A stretch of DNA of 64,000 nt from Agaricus subrufescens (GCA_029945375.1 CM057060.1:806001-870000); one strand, 5' to 3'. Positions 46,256-57,742 are shown, numbered from the stretch's first letter. Notes: generated from the sequence alone by a model not told the origin. Numbers and translations: made by a program.

Positions 46256-46279
46256 CTATCCTCATGGTATACTTGAAAC

Positions 46280-49200
46280 TCATACCTTCACCTCCGGCTC
46301 CTTTTCAGTATCTGGAATCTCCGGCAATGGCGCCTGCGTACGAATCATATCGTTAACTGTCTTATTCTCATATTGCTGTGATAGCGATACGAATTCAACA
46401 GGCCGATCAGGTTTGTCTTCGGACCCGTCAATATGAGGTAGGGTAGGGGAATTGCCGAGAATAGGATCCCTGGGCACGTTCAAATCCTGGGTACTCATCG
46501 AAGCAACATCGCTCGCAAGGGTAGAGGTACTCGGGCTACCAAAATTGCTGCCCAATGAAAGCATAGCAGGGGGTAGCGGTGGAGACGGTGACATAGGCAA
46601 CTTGGGACTTGTCACCTGATCAGGAATCGGTCGTGCCTTTTCAACCGACCTGCTCGTAATAGTACTCGATCGAGACAACAATCCCTTCAAACGCTGATTC
46701 GCTGTCATCGTATTTGAACGTTTCGGTGGAGGAACCTGCGGCGACATCGGGGATGGAGAAGGGATATTCGCACGTGCGATTTGTTTCTCGGACACCACGG
46801 TCTCCAGCATACCCATTGATGCCATAACATTCTTCAACCCAGACAGTTCCTTGTGCAAAAATTTCGCATCTGTAAGCAACCTGTCAGAAGCAAACACATC
46901 AAGTTTTGATTCCGAGAGAACAATATACGCAGCGGCCGAAGAAACGAAATCAAATCCATCAGCACGTAAAAACCGAGAGCTAGAAGTGTTTCCTCCTCAC
47001 CTAGCTTTCGCATCCTGACTAGGAAGTTCAATTTTCCCATACACTTCTGACAAGCGGTGATTGATACCAGCAAAGACCTCCGTCATCACATACTAGCACC
47101 AAAAATTCATCAGTAACCCCATAATAATGATCCCGAGCAGCACAGGGAAAGTCAAAGAAGAAGAAAAAGAAAAACGTCATAGAATAGCTTCACGTCATGA
47201 ATTACACTCCTCGAATTCAATGAAGCAGTGTCAGAAGGCCCCTCGCCCCCTCAAACCCCCTTTCCCAGATACGATATAGTGAAAAAAGAACCAACGAAGT
47301 GGTAAAGAAAAAAAGATTAGATTAGATGTAAATACTCACCTCAACCACAGCCGCGGACAAGTACCTCGAAAGTACTTTATGCAACGTTACGGTCTCTTTA
47401 ACCAATGTTTGCATATAGTTATTAACGCCACCGTCACTCGGTTGAGTCCAATCTATTGCCTATATTAAAAGTCAACATGCCGAGAAATCACGAATTTTTA
47501 AGCGCAGGTAAACAATTTGAATGCCACGGAGTTTGAATAAATCAGTCTAAACACTCGACATCAGACCAGAAAGATCCATACCTTCAAAGACTCGATATGA
47601 GCAGTCAACCTGTCACCCATGATAGAAATAAGTTTCGCATGTATCTCGGTTTGATGAACTTGATAGTCCTATTCAAAAAAGAAAACACCGACCCAAAACA
47701 ATCAAAACACAATCGTCAGCATACGTCAATCGGAAAATTCGGGAGGGTGGGGAAAAAAACAACAGGGTAAGAAATGATGTAAAACCCGGCCCAGGCCCCG
47801 TTGATACCATCTCAATAACGGAAAAGAAGTTTGGAGCCAGAACCATCGTCTCGACACCAAAAAACAAGCTCGTAGCGTGACCCCAGCACCACCACAACGT
47901 AAATCCCCAAAAAGGACATCAATGATCCATCAAGTCAAAACAAAAGGAAAAACTCCTCCCCTCCCCTCCCAAACAAAAAAAAAAAATCTTTACGCCACAC
48001 CGACATAAGATTGGTTAGTCGAAAAGAAGCACAGGGAAAATCATCTACCTCCGGTGACGGAGGTAAGCACATATCGGGGGCCAAAACCGCGAGATGCGGG
48101 TCACCACACCCCAAGTCTATCCCTAGACTAAAATATAGTCCAAAAATAGTGTAAAAGAAAAACAGAGTCGAAAAAACAAAAAGTTCAAAAAAAAAAAAAA
48201 AATCTCACTCACTCTCTTTAATTTATCGAAATCCACAAGCAAAACAGCTTCGGCCTGATTCAGATGCCTCCTAAACGTCTCCCGAACGTACGGTATCAAT
48301 TCAGACACAACACTCAATGATTGTGATGCCAAAGCTAAAAATTGACAATGAGAAGAACCAAAATGTCAGCCCCACGCCACCCTGCGATCAAAAAAACTGT
48401 AGAAAGGGGAAAAGCACAACAAAAACTCCAGTCAGATGCTCGGGTCAGAACCATTAAGACCATCCGAACGCCGCAAATCGGCCTGGAGTAAAAAAACCAC
48501 CAGTACGGAAAGCCAAAAAATAAAACAAAGTTGTCCCAGTGACCAAAAGAACGTGATGTACGAACCGAGATGTTTGGCAGTGATATGCTTCAAACCAGCA
48601 CTTCTCATAGCACCGGCACCCAGTACCAGCTGACACGTCCGTGAATTGAATGTCATGAGAAACTCGACGACTTTATTAATCGTATCCTTTGTCAACGTGC
48701 TAAAACCACCGATCAGACGCTAGCTAACTTTGTCAAAGAAAGACCTTACCTGAGGTTGACTACGAGTTTAAGATAGTCAAGAAGGAGAACCAAAATCTCT
48801 GCTGTAGCTGAGACGATATAATACGACCTGTCTTCAATCTTCAGATGTTTAGGATTACCCTTGCCTGATTTCGTCGACTCTTTCGATTCCGAACTTTGAA
48901 CAACCGCCATCTTGCCTAGTTCCGCAAAAGTCTTCGTCGGGGGTAACGCACGTAGCTGAGGCGAACCCGGAGCCAAAGCATCATCTGCCTTCCCATTCAC
49001 CTTTGCCCCATTCAGAGCACCAATCACGCCCGATTCACTATTCCCAAACACAGCACCCTCCGCTTCAACATTCAACTCTGCAGCATCCCTCACCGCGCAT
49101 TTAACAAGGACATCAACAACATCCTGTATCTCACTTCCAACTTCAACTTGATTCCACATCTCATCCAACACAACTCTCGCGCATCGTTCAACTCTCCCCT

Positions 49201-51399
49201 GGTGGAACTTTCCAAGATATACCGAAGCTTGTCGAATAACTACACCTCGTAGGCCAATAATCATACGTCGACAAATGACTTCACATTTGACCACAAATGC
49301 CATCGAGTCTTGATACAGGGCTAGGAATCGCGGAAGGGGAAGAACAGAATGAGTTTCGGTGCGTGGTTGTAGAAGTTTAGCAGATGTTGTATGTGAGAGT
49401 TCGGTTGTTGAGGAAAGAAGGTCGGAAAGGTCTTCAGTGACACTCTGAAATGAAGGGGTTGGCGTTGAATGTTTCTTAGGTGTTCTAGAGGGTAATATTA
49501 GTAGACGAAATAAGGAAACTGAAAAGATGATGTTCACGTACTGCAATGAATCCAATAGATCATTCATGATATTATTTTGTGTTTGTATACTTTCGATCAC
49601 TGATAAAAATTGCTTGTAGACTCCTTGTAATAATGGTATGAATGTAGTGTATTCCATATCCTTGAGATGTTGTATTAGCGCTGTTCTAAACGTACGTCAG
49701 TTTGAGTACATAGAAATATAAATAAGACTTTCTTACCTATTATCTTCCTTATCCTCCTCCCACTCCTTATCAAACCCGCCAACCGCCCTTTTAACGACAC
49801 TCCTCACTTCACCCAATACATCTTCCCTCCACTTTAGTATTGCATCTTTCAGCCCCTTTGTCCGCACCAAATTTTGTAGCAAGGGCTTTAACCTATCCCG
49901 TAGAATTTTTGAATCCGGTTGTCCATTGGTTTTGATATCTTGAGAGCTTAGAACGCGCTGTTCAAGATCATGTCTCAATACGATGACCAATTCCTGTGAC
50001 AAACTCGTGGCGATATCTAATGTCAAGGCCTGCAAATGACTAGGAAGTTCTGAGAATGCAGCCAGAGCGGATAAAGGAAATCCAATCGTCGGTTTGCGGT
50101 CTTGTTGCATCGAAGTACTATCCTCTTCATCTTCCTCCAACATCGTTTCCAATCCACTCCCATTGACTTTGACATCCTTCATCGATTCTCCTTCCCACAA
50201 CCTCTCCAATTCCTCTACAACAGTCAAAGCCTCGCCCCACTGTCCCGCTCCAACAAAACCTTTCGCAACCCGTGTCATCTCAACGACTCCTTCTATCCCT
50301 TTCGCCACTTCCTTGATTTTGACCACATTCCCCACCTTTTTGCTCTTCTTGACCACATCAAGCCCCTTCAAAGCAGTCTTCTCATCAACGTCTCTTAGTA
50401 ATCCTCGAAGTCGAGATATCCTGTCTAGACAAACGTCGGATTCGGATTGGAGATCTTGTAGATTGGTTAGGGCGGCGAAGAAGGAAGTGGATCGAATAGA
50501 TATTTCGCGAACGAGATGTTGTTCGACTGTATCAGCATAATGAGAGAATTTGTCTAGTAGTGGGGGAGTATATGAGAGGGAGGATGTGGGGTCGGTGAAA
50601 TGGTCCACAGGTGCAAGCCCTGAGGATGATGATGGCCTAGAAGACGAAGAGGGTGTAGCGCGAAGATCGTCAGGTTGTTCAGTGACTTTGGCGAATGTCC
50701 TAGGATCTGCAAGGTTGAAATCTTGTTCGAAGAACACGGAGGGAACCGATTCAAGTGGTGGAATTGTTCTTTGTAGTATATGTACTGGACGAGATGTCGA
50801 TTGGTCAGATGAGATGGAAGGACGAGGCGTCACATCCTCTCCATGGGCTTGCAGAGCAGAAGAATCGAGTTGAGCTTGACCTTCACTTCCTAGATGAGTA
50901 TTTCTTTCGAACTTTTCCCATTCGGGGGAAATTGCACGTAGATATGAATCGAAATCCTTTCGACGGACACGTGGGAGCTCTGTGGGAGGTACGACGGGTA
51001 ATGACGAATGTGCTTTGGGAGGCGCTTGTTTTTTGCGTGGGTTGTTCAGAACGGTGGATATCGCTATTTTGTCGGTATGATGAGTAAATGCACCCGGAGA
51101 GTTTTGATATATCCCGTACCATGGAATCCATGCTTGGAGCTGCTCCATTCGTTGGGTAGTGAGCTGGACTCGAGATGGGTCGTCGATGAGTTTAGAGCAC
51201 CCAACGGGAACGGTGTCGGCGTTGGTTGGTTAAAGTAGTCTGGGCCCCGGCCCTCGGTTGTGCCAGAGACGCTTTCGGGACCGGGTCTTCGGGTGGAGGG
51301 ATCCCATGTGAATCTGTACGGGCGGGCGGGAGGAACGCTGGGGGTCTGGGGGAGATTGGGGGTGGCGGGGCGGGAGGAGAGGGAGGAGACTTCAGACAT
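46280..51399 (-). CDS. VPS54: GARP/EARP complex subunit VPS54
   Basis: Tethers endosome-derived vesicles to the trans-Golgi network. The start ATG at 51399 begins MSEVSSLSSRPATPNLPQTP; intron 51119-51064 joins KHGFH to AISTVLNNPRKKQAPPKAHS. The conserved N-terminal region continues LPRVRRKDFDSYLRAISPEW and FFEQDFNLADPRTFAKVTEQ. A coiled-coil helical stretch follows, including LLDKFSHYADTVEQHLVREI. The C-terminal Vps54 domain is spread over short exons between 47000 and 48800: TINKVVEFLMTFNSRTCQLV, LGAGAMRSAGLKHITAKHL, LASQSLSVVSELIPYVRETF and DWTQPSDGGVNNYMQTLVKE. The last exon (from 46897) begins in LLTDAKFLHKELSGLKNV. It then runs about 180 residues of Ser/Pro-rich tail that the core family lacks. 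The stop lies in a GTATGAG sequence, so a further exon is possible. Confidence 0.92.
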
Positions 51400-51455
51400 A
51401 CTAGGGGGAGGAGACGTGTCGGACTGACAAATGATCAAGTTGGTACAAACATCCC
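51400..51455. promoter_or_regulatory. 56-base shared region between VPS54 and metaxin-like start codons
   Basis: Two start codons point outward across 56 bases, so the promoters and leaders must overlap the neighbouring genes. Confidence 0.45.
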
Positions 51456-52454
51456 ATGAGCGCGTCGGCTGCTCCCCGTCTCCCCGCCCCCCTCGCCCTC
51501 TTCTTCGCCCACTTTCCCCTCAAGAAACACCCCAGAGCACCCCTCCCTCCTAACAAGTACCGCCCGGTCCAGTCCTCGACTCTCTGGCTCACACCTCCAC
51601 TCGATGGGGCGTCTCTCCTCAGCGCCGACGTCGAATGTCTGAAGTGGCAGGCATATATTGCCTTGCGCGGTCTCAAAAGCATTCGCGTTCGCTTTGATGT
51701 TTCGCGCGACGGTGCACTCGAAGGCCGTCTACCGAACCTCCATGTTCCTCTCTCAGAGAGCGTGCTTCCGAAAGACGAGGCAAAGCAAGACGGAGAGAAA
51801 GACGGGGAATTGTTGGCCGCGCAGATGATTCCTACTTGGGTTGATGCTAGATTGGGAGTCAACAGCTCCGCTGACGAAAATGAAGGCTATTTAGACGAAA
51901 GCACCAAAGACGAGAGCAGAGCTTGGGTCTCCCTACTCGAAGGCACCATCCACGCTGCTTTGGTATGTGTTCTGACCTTGGACAGAGAACGAATACTGAT
52001 GCATGAATTAGATGTTGGCTCAGCCCAAGCCGTCCTACTGGCATAGTCTTCTGTTCTCTCCGACTGCGGGAGAACCTCACCCGGTCGCCTCGCTCTTGAC
52101 ACCACCGCCCGCGCCGCTTACAGGCTACTTTTCTCTACTTCCACCTTGGGGAACTCGGATATCGCATTCCAATCTCATGGCGCAGTACCGCGACGCCATT
52201 GCTTCTCTTTCCGAACGCCTCGGAACGGACAAATGGTTTTTGGGATCTGAGTGCGTAGAAATCCGTTTCACCCATGATCCTGAAGCTGATTTCATTACAG
52301 GGAACCGACGGCGTTGGACGCTCTAGCTTTTGCATATCTTCATTGCATCCTTCATTCGTCAGACTCTGTTCGAATAGAAGTCACGAAACGCGTCAACCTT
52401 GTGGCTTGGGAATGGCGCGTTCGTGGCCTTGTCAAGGGTGCTTTTACTGAGTAG
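51456..52454 (+). CDS. Metaxin/SAM37-like mitochondrial outer-membrane import protein
   Basis: Predicted GST-like component of the sorting and assembly machinery that inserts beta-barrel proteins. Exons 51456-51962, 52012-52250 and 52301-52454 join to 299 residues. It opens MSASAAPRLPAPLALFFAHF. SLLSADVECLKWQAYIALRG is the metaxin-type N-terminal thioredoxin-like strand-helix; LPNLHVPLSESVLP follows. The C-terminal helical part shows RDAIASLSERLGTDKWFLGS, then TALDALAFAYLHCILHSSDS and VNLVAWEWRVRG, a metaxin/Tom37 signature. No transmembrane end is evident in the model. The assignment rests on domain pattern; a distinct GST-like protein is the alternative. Confidence 0.78.
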
Positions 52455-52625
52455 TATTTATCTAATATTGTAGATCAATGTCCTCTGGTGGTCAAAACTC
52501 CCAATATACAATTGGTATAATATCTATGTGAACATCAAACTGTTAGTGCATCGCATTCAGAGCGCCATTAGTGACACCCCACTCGAAAACTGTATATACG
52601 TCTATTCTAGATCATGCATGTATAT

Positions 52626-53637
52626 CTATTTTGAGGAAGATCCATCCAATATGGCAGCACCTGTGTCTGATTTAGACTCGAAGCGTTTCCGCATAGCGGT
52701 AATCATTTTGCAAAACCTGGCCAGTCGGTGAGGAATAGACATGTGCTGAGCGGGGCGACAGGGAACATACCAGAGGATATTGAGGCCCTGGAGGACGAAG
52801 AGACCGCATCCGTTGACAATCACGTAGAATATGGGTATCTCGCGCCAGATCTCAGCGAGTGTTAAGAGGAACTGGAGGCCGACGCTTCCACCATAGATGA
52901 GCCTGGCGCCGAGGAAAGTAGACATTAACGCAATTCCATTGACGAGTTGGAGCGTGGAACCCGTCCTGCCGGTCTTGTCGAGGAGCCTGAGAGTCTGGAT
53001 GAGCAGAGGTGGGATTTCCAAAAAGGGGAGAGAAAAGGCACCAATGGATGTTGAGGAAAAAGGTGGAGATTTCCCACAAAAGACAGCGGGTGGCATAGTA
53101 CGCCACAAATGGCCTCTGTCAAAATTAATGAGTCAGGGGTATGCGACCCGACGTCATTCTCACGTAGGTCATCGTGTAGATGAGCAAGCACGCGAGCCCG
53201 TGCACGACGAAACCCGAGTACACATAGTTGAACACGGCGTCGAGGGTGTCCCAGAGAAAGTACCCGACGGCAATGCCGTGCACGTAGCCGGCGGTGTCGC
53301 TCCAGCCAAAGGCTCTATCGACGGCGCGGTCCGGCGTTTCGGTCCAGATGCTGTAGGCGGCGGTGGAGACGACGACGACGCAGTGGATCTGCGAGACGAT
53401 GTGTATCTCCCTGGGGGCCGAGCCTGAGCAAAAAGCAGGGAAGAAGAGGGACGAAGAAACGCACCAGGAATTTTGGACGGCGCGCGACTTGGAGCCATAG
53501 GCGAATGGCCAAGCGCGGCTGCAAAGCCAGGGAGCGAAGACGAGGTGGACGGCGGTAAAGGCGGCGAAGGAGAGGAGGATGGTGGGGACAAAGGGGCCGA
53601 TTTTTGAGAGGCCGAGGGCGGTGGCCAGGACGTCCAT
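52626..53637 (-). CDS. TLC-domain (TRAM-LAG1-CLN8) multi-pass membrane protein
   Basis: Exons 53637-53465, 53410-53164, 53115-53042, 52986-52771 and 52716-52626 join in frame to 266 residues. The start is MDVLATALGLSKIGPFVPTI, followed by several hydrophobic segments. Signatures of the TMEM56/CLN8-like branch are HIVSQIHCVVVVSTAAYSIW, VHGIAVGYFLWDTLDAVFNY (with the conserved DT) and FLNIHWLLDKTGRTGS. The last membrane helix is IPIFYVIVNGCGLFVLQGLN, and the tail is basic (MRKRFESKSD). These proteins act in lipid synthesis, transport or sensing in the ER; the exact role is unknown. It is not a ceramide synthase, as the Lag1 motif with paired His is absent. Only 23 bases separate its start from that of the tRNA-lysidine synthetase gene. 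Confidence 0.88.
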
Positions 53638-53660
53638 GGTGGTGGGAAGCTGCTTGCCCG
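53638..53660. promoter_or_regulatory. 23-base gap between divergent TLC and TilS-like start codons
   Basis: The interval is too short to hold two promoters. Transcription of each gene must start within, or be controlled from, the other gene or use very short or no leaders. Confidence 0.5.
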
Positions 53661-55682
53661 ATGCCCCCACGTCCGATTTCGCGCGAAGAGTTTGCCCGCT
53701 TCCTCCACCGCACAAGGCCCCCCGCCGGCTGGCCCGCCCGTCTCGGTCAGTCCCCCGCCGCCCTCTGCGCCCCGCCCCCCGACTCACCCGCCCACAGCCG
53801 TCGCGAACTCCGGCGGCCCGGACTCGACGTGCCTCCTCTTTCTTCTCCAGCGCTTCCTCGCTGACTCCCCCGCCGCCTTCGGCCTCTCCTCCATCACCGT
53901 CGACCATGCCCTCCAGCCCAGCTCGTCTGCCATGGCCCAGCGCGCCGCCGCGACCGCCGCCTCCCTCCGCGTCCCCCACGTCACGTCCCGCATCCCGTGG
54001 GGGACCCACCCCTTGCCGCCCCTCCCAGACCCCTCCCGGCCCTTTGAAACCGTCGCCCGCACAGCCCGATATCACTTTTTCTGGAAGCACATGCAAAAGG
54101 AAGACGCCGGCGCGTTGGCCCTCGGTCATCACAGCGACGACCAGGTCGAAACTGCCCTGATGCGCCTGGGAAAGCAAAGCTCTGAACTCGGTGGCAGAGG
54201 CATGCTCGCGTGCAGGAGGTGGGGCATGGGCCAGGCCAACGATCTCGAATGGGCCGGATACGACGGCATGTTGAAATGGATCATCCGTCCTCTCCTCGAG
54301 GTGTCAAAGGTACGCGTTCTAATCTGCCCCGCTGGCTCACGCACTCACTCATTACATTAGGACCGCATCCTCGCCACCTGCGAAGAGAACGAACTCACTT
54401 ATGTCACTGACTCTACCAATTTTCAGCCAGAGATAACTTTGCGCAATGCTTTGCGTTCAATCATATCCAAAGTTGAGACCCTATCCCGTCGTTCTGTCCT
54501 GTATCTGACCATTCTCATCCTAGGACGTGCCCCTTGACCGGACTACCCTTCCCACCGAGATACAAGACCAGCTGCAATCAATCGACAAAACCATATCTTC
54601 CTTCTCGAACCTCTCTATCAACCTCGATAGCCCTTCTGAGCGACTCAGGACTGCCGTAAAATCAATAGACTCCTTTGCTTCCGACATTGAAAACCAAGGT
54701 TCATATCTTTCTCCTTCCTTCCCACCCATTTGCTCAACTCTCTCCAGCAACCGCCCAACTCGACAATGCCCGCCTCACTTCACCAGACGGCACATTCATC
54801 TTGTCCACTCACTCTCTTCAAGATATAACAAACCCCCTCCTCCGCCGCGCCATGATCCTCCGCATTCTCCGCTACATCTCTTTTCACCCTTGGGGCTCTG
54901 CTCGTGCTCAAGCCAGACGCTCCCGTCACAGCATTGACCAAATCATCGAACGCGTTTGGCACCCCTCACCTCTCACAACTCGTGGAATGCGACCATTCGC
55001 TGCAGGTAGTGGCGTGGTTTGGCTTCCTGTTATCGTAGATACGTCAAGGACCGCCGCAAACTGCCTAGCCGTAGGCGGTCGAATTAAAAGACCCAACGTA
55101 GATGATATCATTTCCCACAGGGCACAGTTGGGACGTGGTATCGTGGGTTGGATGGCTTCCAGGCAACCTCCACACGCCCCAGCAAAACTCGCGGCTTTGG
55201 GATTAAAAGATACATTGAACGTGGATATCACTGAGACGCTGAGAGATGCGTTGGTTGCTTGGGACCAAGGAAGAGGAACTGGACCACAAGTCATCCAAGT
55301 CCTTTGGGATTCCCGGTTCCTTCTTCATTTCGACCTCGCATTAATGCCTCAAGATCTCTTCCAAAAACTCTCTACCCCGGCATCCTCCTCACCTATAAAA
55401 ATTGCAATGCGTTGGTGGACGAGATATTATCTACCCAAGGTCGTTATTGTACCTCCTAATGGTCAAACTGCGTGGTCTGAACAAGAAGGCAAAGGAGAGG
55501 TGCTGCTGCATTCTGATATACAGACGTACATATCTCCGCTGGTTACTCAGTTTAGACCGAAAGCTTTGGGCAAGTATATGAACAAGTTTAAGAGGACGGA
55601 GAAGACGATTGTGGGTAATACGGAAATCATCCAGTCTGAGTGGATTACTTCGCATTGGATACGTCTTCTTGACTCGTTTTGA
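53661..55682 (+). CDS. tRNA(Ile)-lysidine synthetase-like PP-loop ATPase (TilS family)
   Basis: Predicted to change cytidine-34 of a tRNA-Ile to lysidine using ATP and lysine, in fungi probably in mitochondria. Exons 53661-53745, 53798-54309, 54361-54471, 54524-54698 and 54748-55682 join to 605 residues. The start is MPPRPISREEFARFLHRTRP. The ATP-binding PP-loop is NSGGPDSTCLLFLLQRF. GLSSITVDHALQPSSSAMAQ, the HHSDDQVETALMRL helix and WIIRPLLEVSKDRILATCEE match the family core. TDSTNFQPEITLRNALRSI is the substrate region after the core. The long C-terminal part (from about residue 300) has no domain I recognise and is also found decayed at 56.2-57.5 kb. Confidence 0.9.
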
Positions 55683-55959
55683 TCATTGGTCTTGTGGTTC
55701 GGGTTCAAGAATCAGTAGAGATATATATTGTTATAATCTTAATGATAATTCATAACTGGAGAATCAGCGAGTCGATTTTTCGAAGATTAAAAATGGTATT
55801 AAAACCGTGAAGAAATGGACAATTGCCAACTCTTCATTGAATAGGGTTCGATACTACTGTATATATTACAATCACTATCTACACTGCTTTTTTTTCTATT
55901 GAAGATGAGTTCTTTCGCATATAACTTGATAGTATATCTCGAGGCGAATATATCGAGTC
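55683..55959. other. 3' region of TilS-like gene
   Basis: AT-rich sequence after the stop. The first 70 bases are related to the sequence following the broken copy at about 57458-57530, so the duplication extended past the stop codon. No coding signal is seen. Confidence 0.45.
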
Positions 55960-56150
55960 ACCTATGCCCCCTTTTGATAACTCAGTCTCAAAAGTTCAAT
56001 CGCACAGAGAGAGTTACATGCCTATACACTAAAAATATCCAGTTAGTATCCGCAGATCGGTAAGTCTCCCACAAAAATTGAACCATTTACTGCCTCGAAC
56101 TTCTAATAAAGCAGTAGCCAGGCGCTCCAAATCACCTCTTGAGTTAGCTC
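55960..56150 (-). pseudogene. Relic fragment of alpha/beta-hydrolase-type repeat unit
   Basis: This segment matches, with many substitutions, the segment at about 59600-59850. Shared pieces include the ATGCCC...TTTTGATAAC stretch, GTATCCGCAGATCGGTAAG versus GCACCCGCAGATTGGTAAG, and AGCCAGGCGCTCC...AATCACCTCT. The second segment is itself a decayed 5' part of a hydrolase gene, so this is probably another relic of the same family, on the minus strand. No open frame survives. Confidence 0.55.
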
Positions 56151-56234
56151 AACGAGGACAATTGTAGATTTGGTTCAAGTTCAAAAGCCGGGTGCCTCTC
56201 CTCGAGGTACATATCCAAGGTACACACACGGAAC

Positions 56235-57530
56235 GAGAGGAGGATGGTGGAGTCAGTCCCTCGCCGCCCTCCGACTCACAGGTCGAAACTGCCCTGATGC
56301 GCCTGGGAAGATAGAGATCTGAATTCGGCGCGTGCAGGAGGTAGGGCATGGGCCAGACTAACGATCTCGAATGGGTCTGATACGACAGCATATCCAAATG
56401 GATCATTCATCCTTGATTCCTCTCCTCTCCTGTATCTGACCATTCTTGTCTTAGGGCGTACCGCTTGAACAGGCTAGTCTTCCCGCCGAGATACAAGACT
56501 AGCTGCAATCAATCAACAAAACAAATATCTTCCTTCTCGAACCTCTCCATTGACCTCGGTGGCCCTCCTGAGTGACTTAGGGCTGCCGTAAAAAATAATA
56601 GACTTCTAACATTCAAGTCAAGACACAAATCCCCTCCGACGTGCCAAGATCCTCCGTATTCTCCGCTACACCTCTTTTCAACCCTAGAGGGACTCTACTC
56701 GTGTTCGGGCCAGACGCTCCAGTCTCCGTGTTGGCCCCAATTGTCGGACATGTTTAGCACCCCTCATCTCTCACCGCTCGTGGAACGCGACCATGCGCTG
56801 GCGGTGGTGGCGTACTTTGGCTTTCTGTCCTCTTAGATACATCAAAGAATGCTGGAAACTGTACAGCCATCGGTCGGTCCGATTAAAAGACCCAACGAGG
56901 ATGATATGCTTTCAAACAGAGGGGAGTTGAGGCATGGTATAGTGACTTTCAGGCAGCCTCCATACACCCCAGCAAAACTCGCGGCTCTGGTGTTAAAGGA
57001 TACGTTGAATATGGATATCACTGAAGCTCTGAGAGGCTGGGAGGCGCGTTGAACGTTTGTGATCAAGGAAGAGGAACCCAGACCACAGGTCATCCAAGTT
57101 TTTTGGGACTGCCGGTTCTTTCTTCATTTCGACCTCTCATTAGATGTCTCAAGATCTTTCCCAAAACTCCCCACTCCTCCACCCTCCTCGCCCATAAAAG
57201 TTGCAACTGGTTGGTGGACAAGACGTTATCTACCCAAAGTCGCTATCGTGTCCCCTACCAGTCAAACCAAGTGGAATGGAGAAGGGAAAGCAGAGTTGCT
57301 GCCCCATTTCGATATTCGGACGATGATATCGCCGATGGTACCTCAGTCTACGCCGAAATCGTCGGGCAAGTCTATGAACAAGCTTAGAAGAAGAGAACTG
57401 TGGGTAATACGGAAATCATTCGGTCTGATCTTGGATTACTTCTTATTGACTTGTTTTGATCACTGGCGTTGTGGTTTCAGTTCACCTAGTCCATAAAGAT
57501 ATATCTCGTTATAATACCAATGACAACAGA
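56235..57530 (+). pseudogene. Decayed duplicate of the TLC/TilS-like junction region
   Basis: Begins with a piece like the start of the TLC gene (GAGAGGAGGATGGTGG, compare 53570-53585). Next comes a shortened version of TilS intron 1 (AGTCCCTCGCCGCCCTCCGACTCACAG). It then jumps to CAGGTCGAAACTGCCCTGATGCGCC, which corresponds to 54142 in the working gene. From there it follows exons 2-5 and the 3' flank: GCAGGAGGTAGGGCATGGGCCAG, TCTCGAATGGGTCTGATACG, CCGCCGAGATACAAGACTAG, ACCTCCATACACCCCAGCAAAACTCG and TCGCCCATAAAAGTTGCAACTGG. Stops, small insertions and deletions break every frame (for instance TAG inside the QDQLQS-type stretch). The PP-loop is missing. It cannot make a TilS enzyme. Confidence 0.9.
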
Positions 57531-57742
57531 TGCCTGAGATCCAATAAATCAAAACTAAATTTTGTAAGAAATTGGCTCATTAATCCTTCTCATAATCACT
57601 ATATATACTGTACTTATGTACTTTACAAAGCTATTGAGGGTGCTAGAGGAAGGCCCATGAATCATCCCCAATATTTGTCGTCTACTCCGCAGTCCGAGAC
57701 TGTAGTAGTCAGCATTCTTGTCAGTAATCTTACCCTCTACAT

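Larger units (their letters stand above)
41401..46279. other. 4.9-kb gene-free region upstream of Ecl1-like gene
   Basis: No open frame in either strand joins to another by convincing splice sites or shows a known domain. The first 700 bases are GC-rich and the remainder is T/C-rich to AT-rich, with a run of 14 T at 44450-44463, a CA repeat at 45274-45287 and a TAAAA repeat at 46217-46255. It must hold the Ecl1-like promoter and the VPS54 3' end. The length is unusual in a window where most gaps are under 0.5 kb. Confidence 0.4.

Noticed and set aside
50094..50540. Plus-strand open frame of 148 codons, Ser-rich
   Set aside because: Antisense shadow of the VPS54 N-terminal exon.
53125..54177. 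Minus-strand open frame of 350 codons
   Set aside because: It overlaps the TilS-like gene antisense and the TLC gene partly in frame. The upstream part is Gly/Arg-rich as expected of the reverse of a Pro/Ala-rich GC-rich coding region, and the TLC protein starts inside it at 53637.
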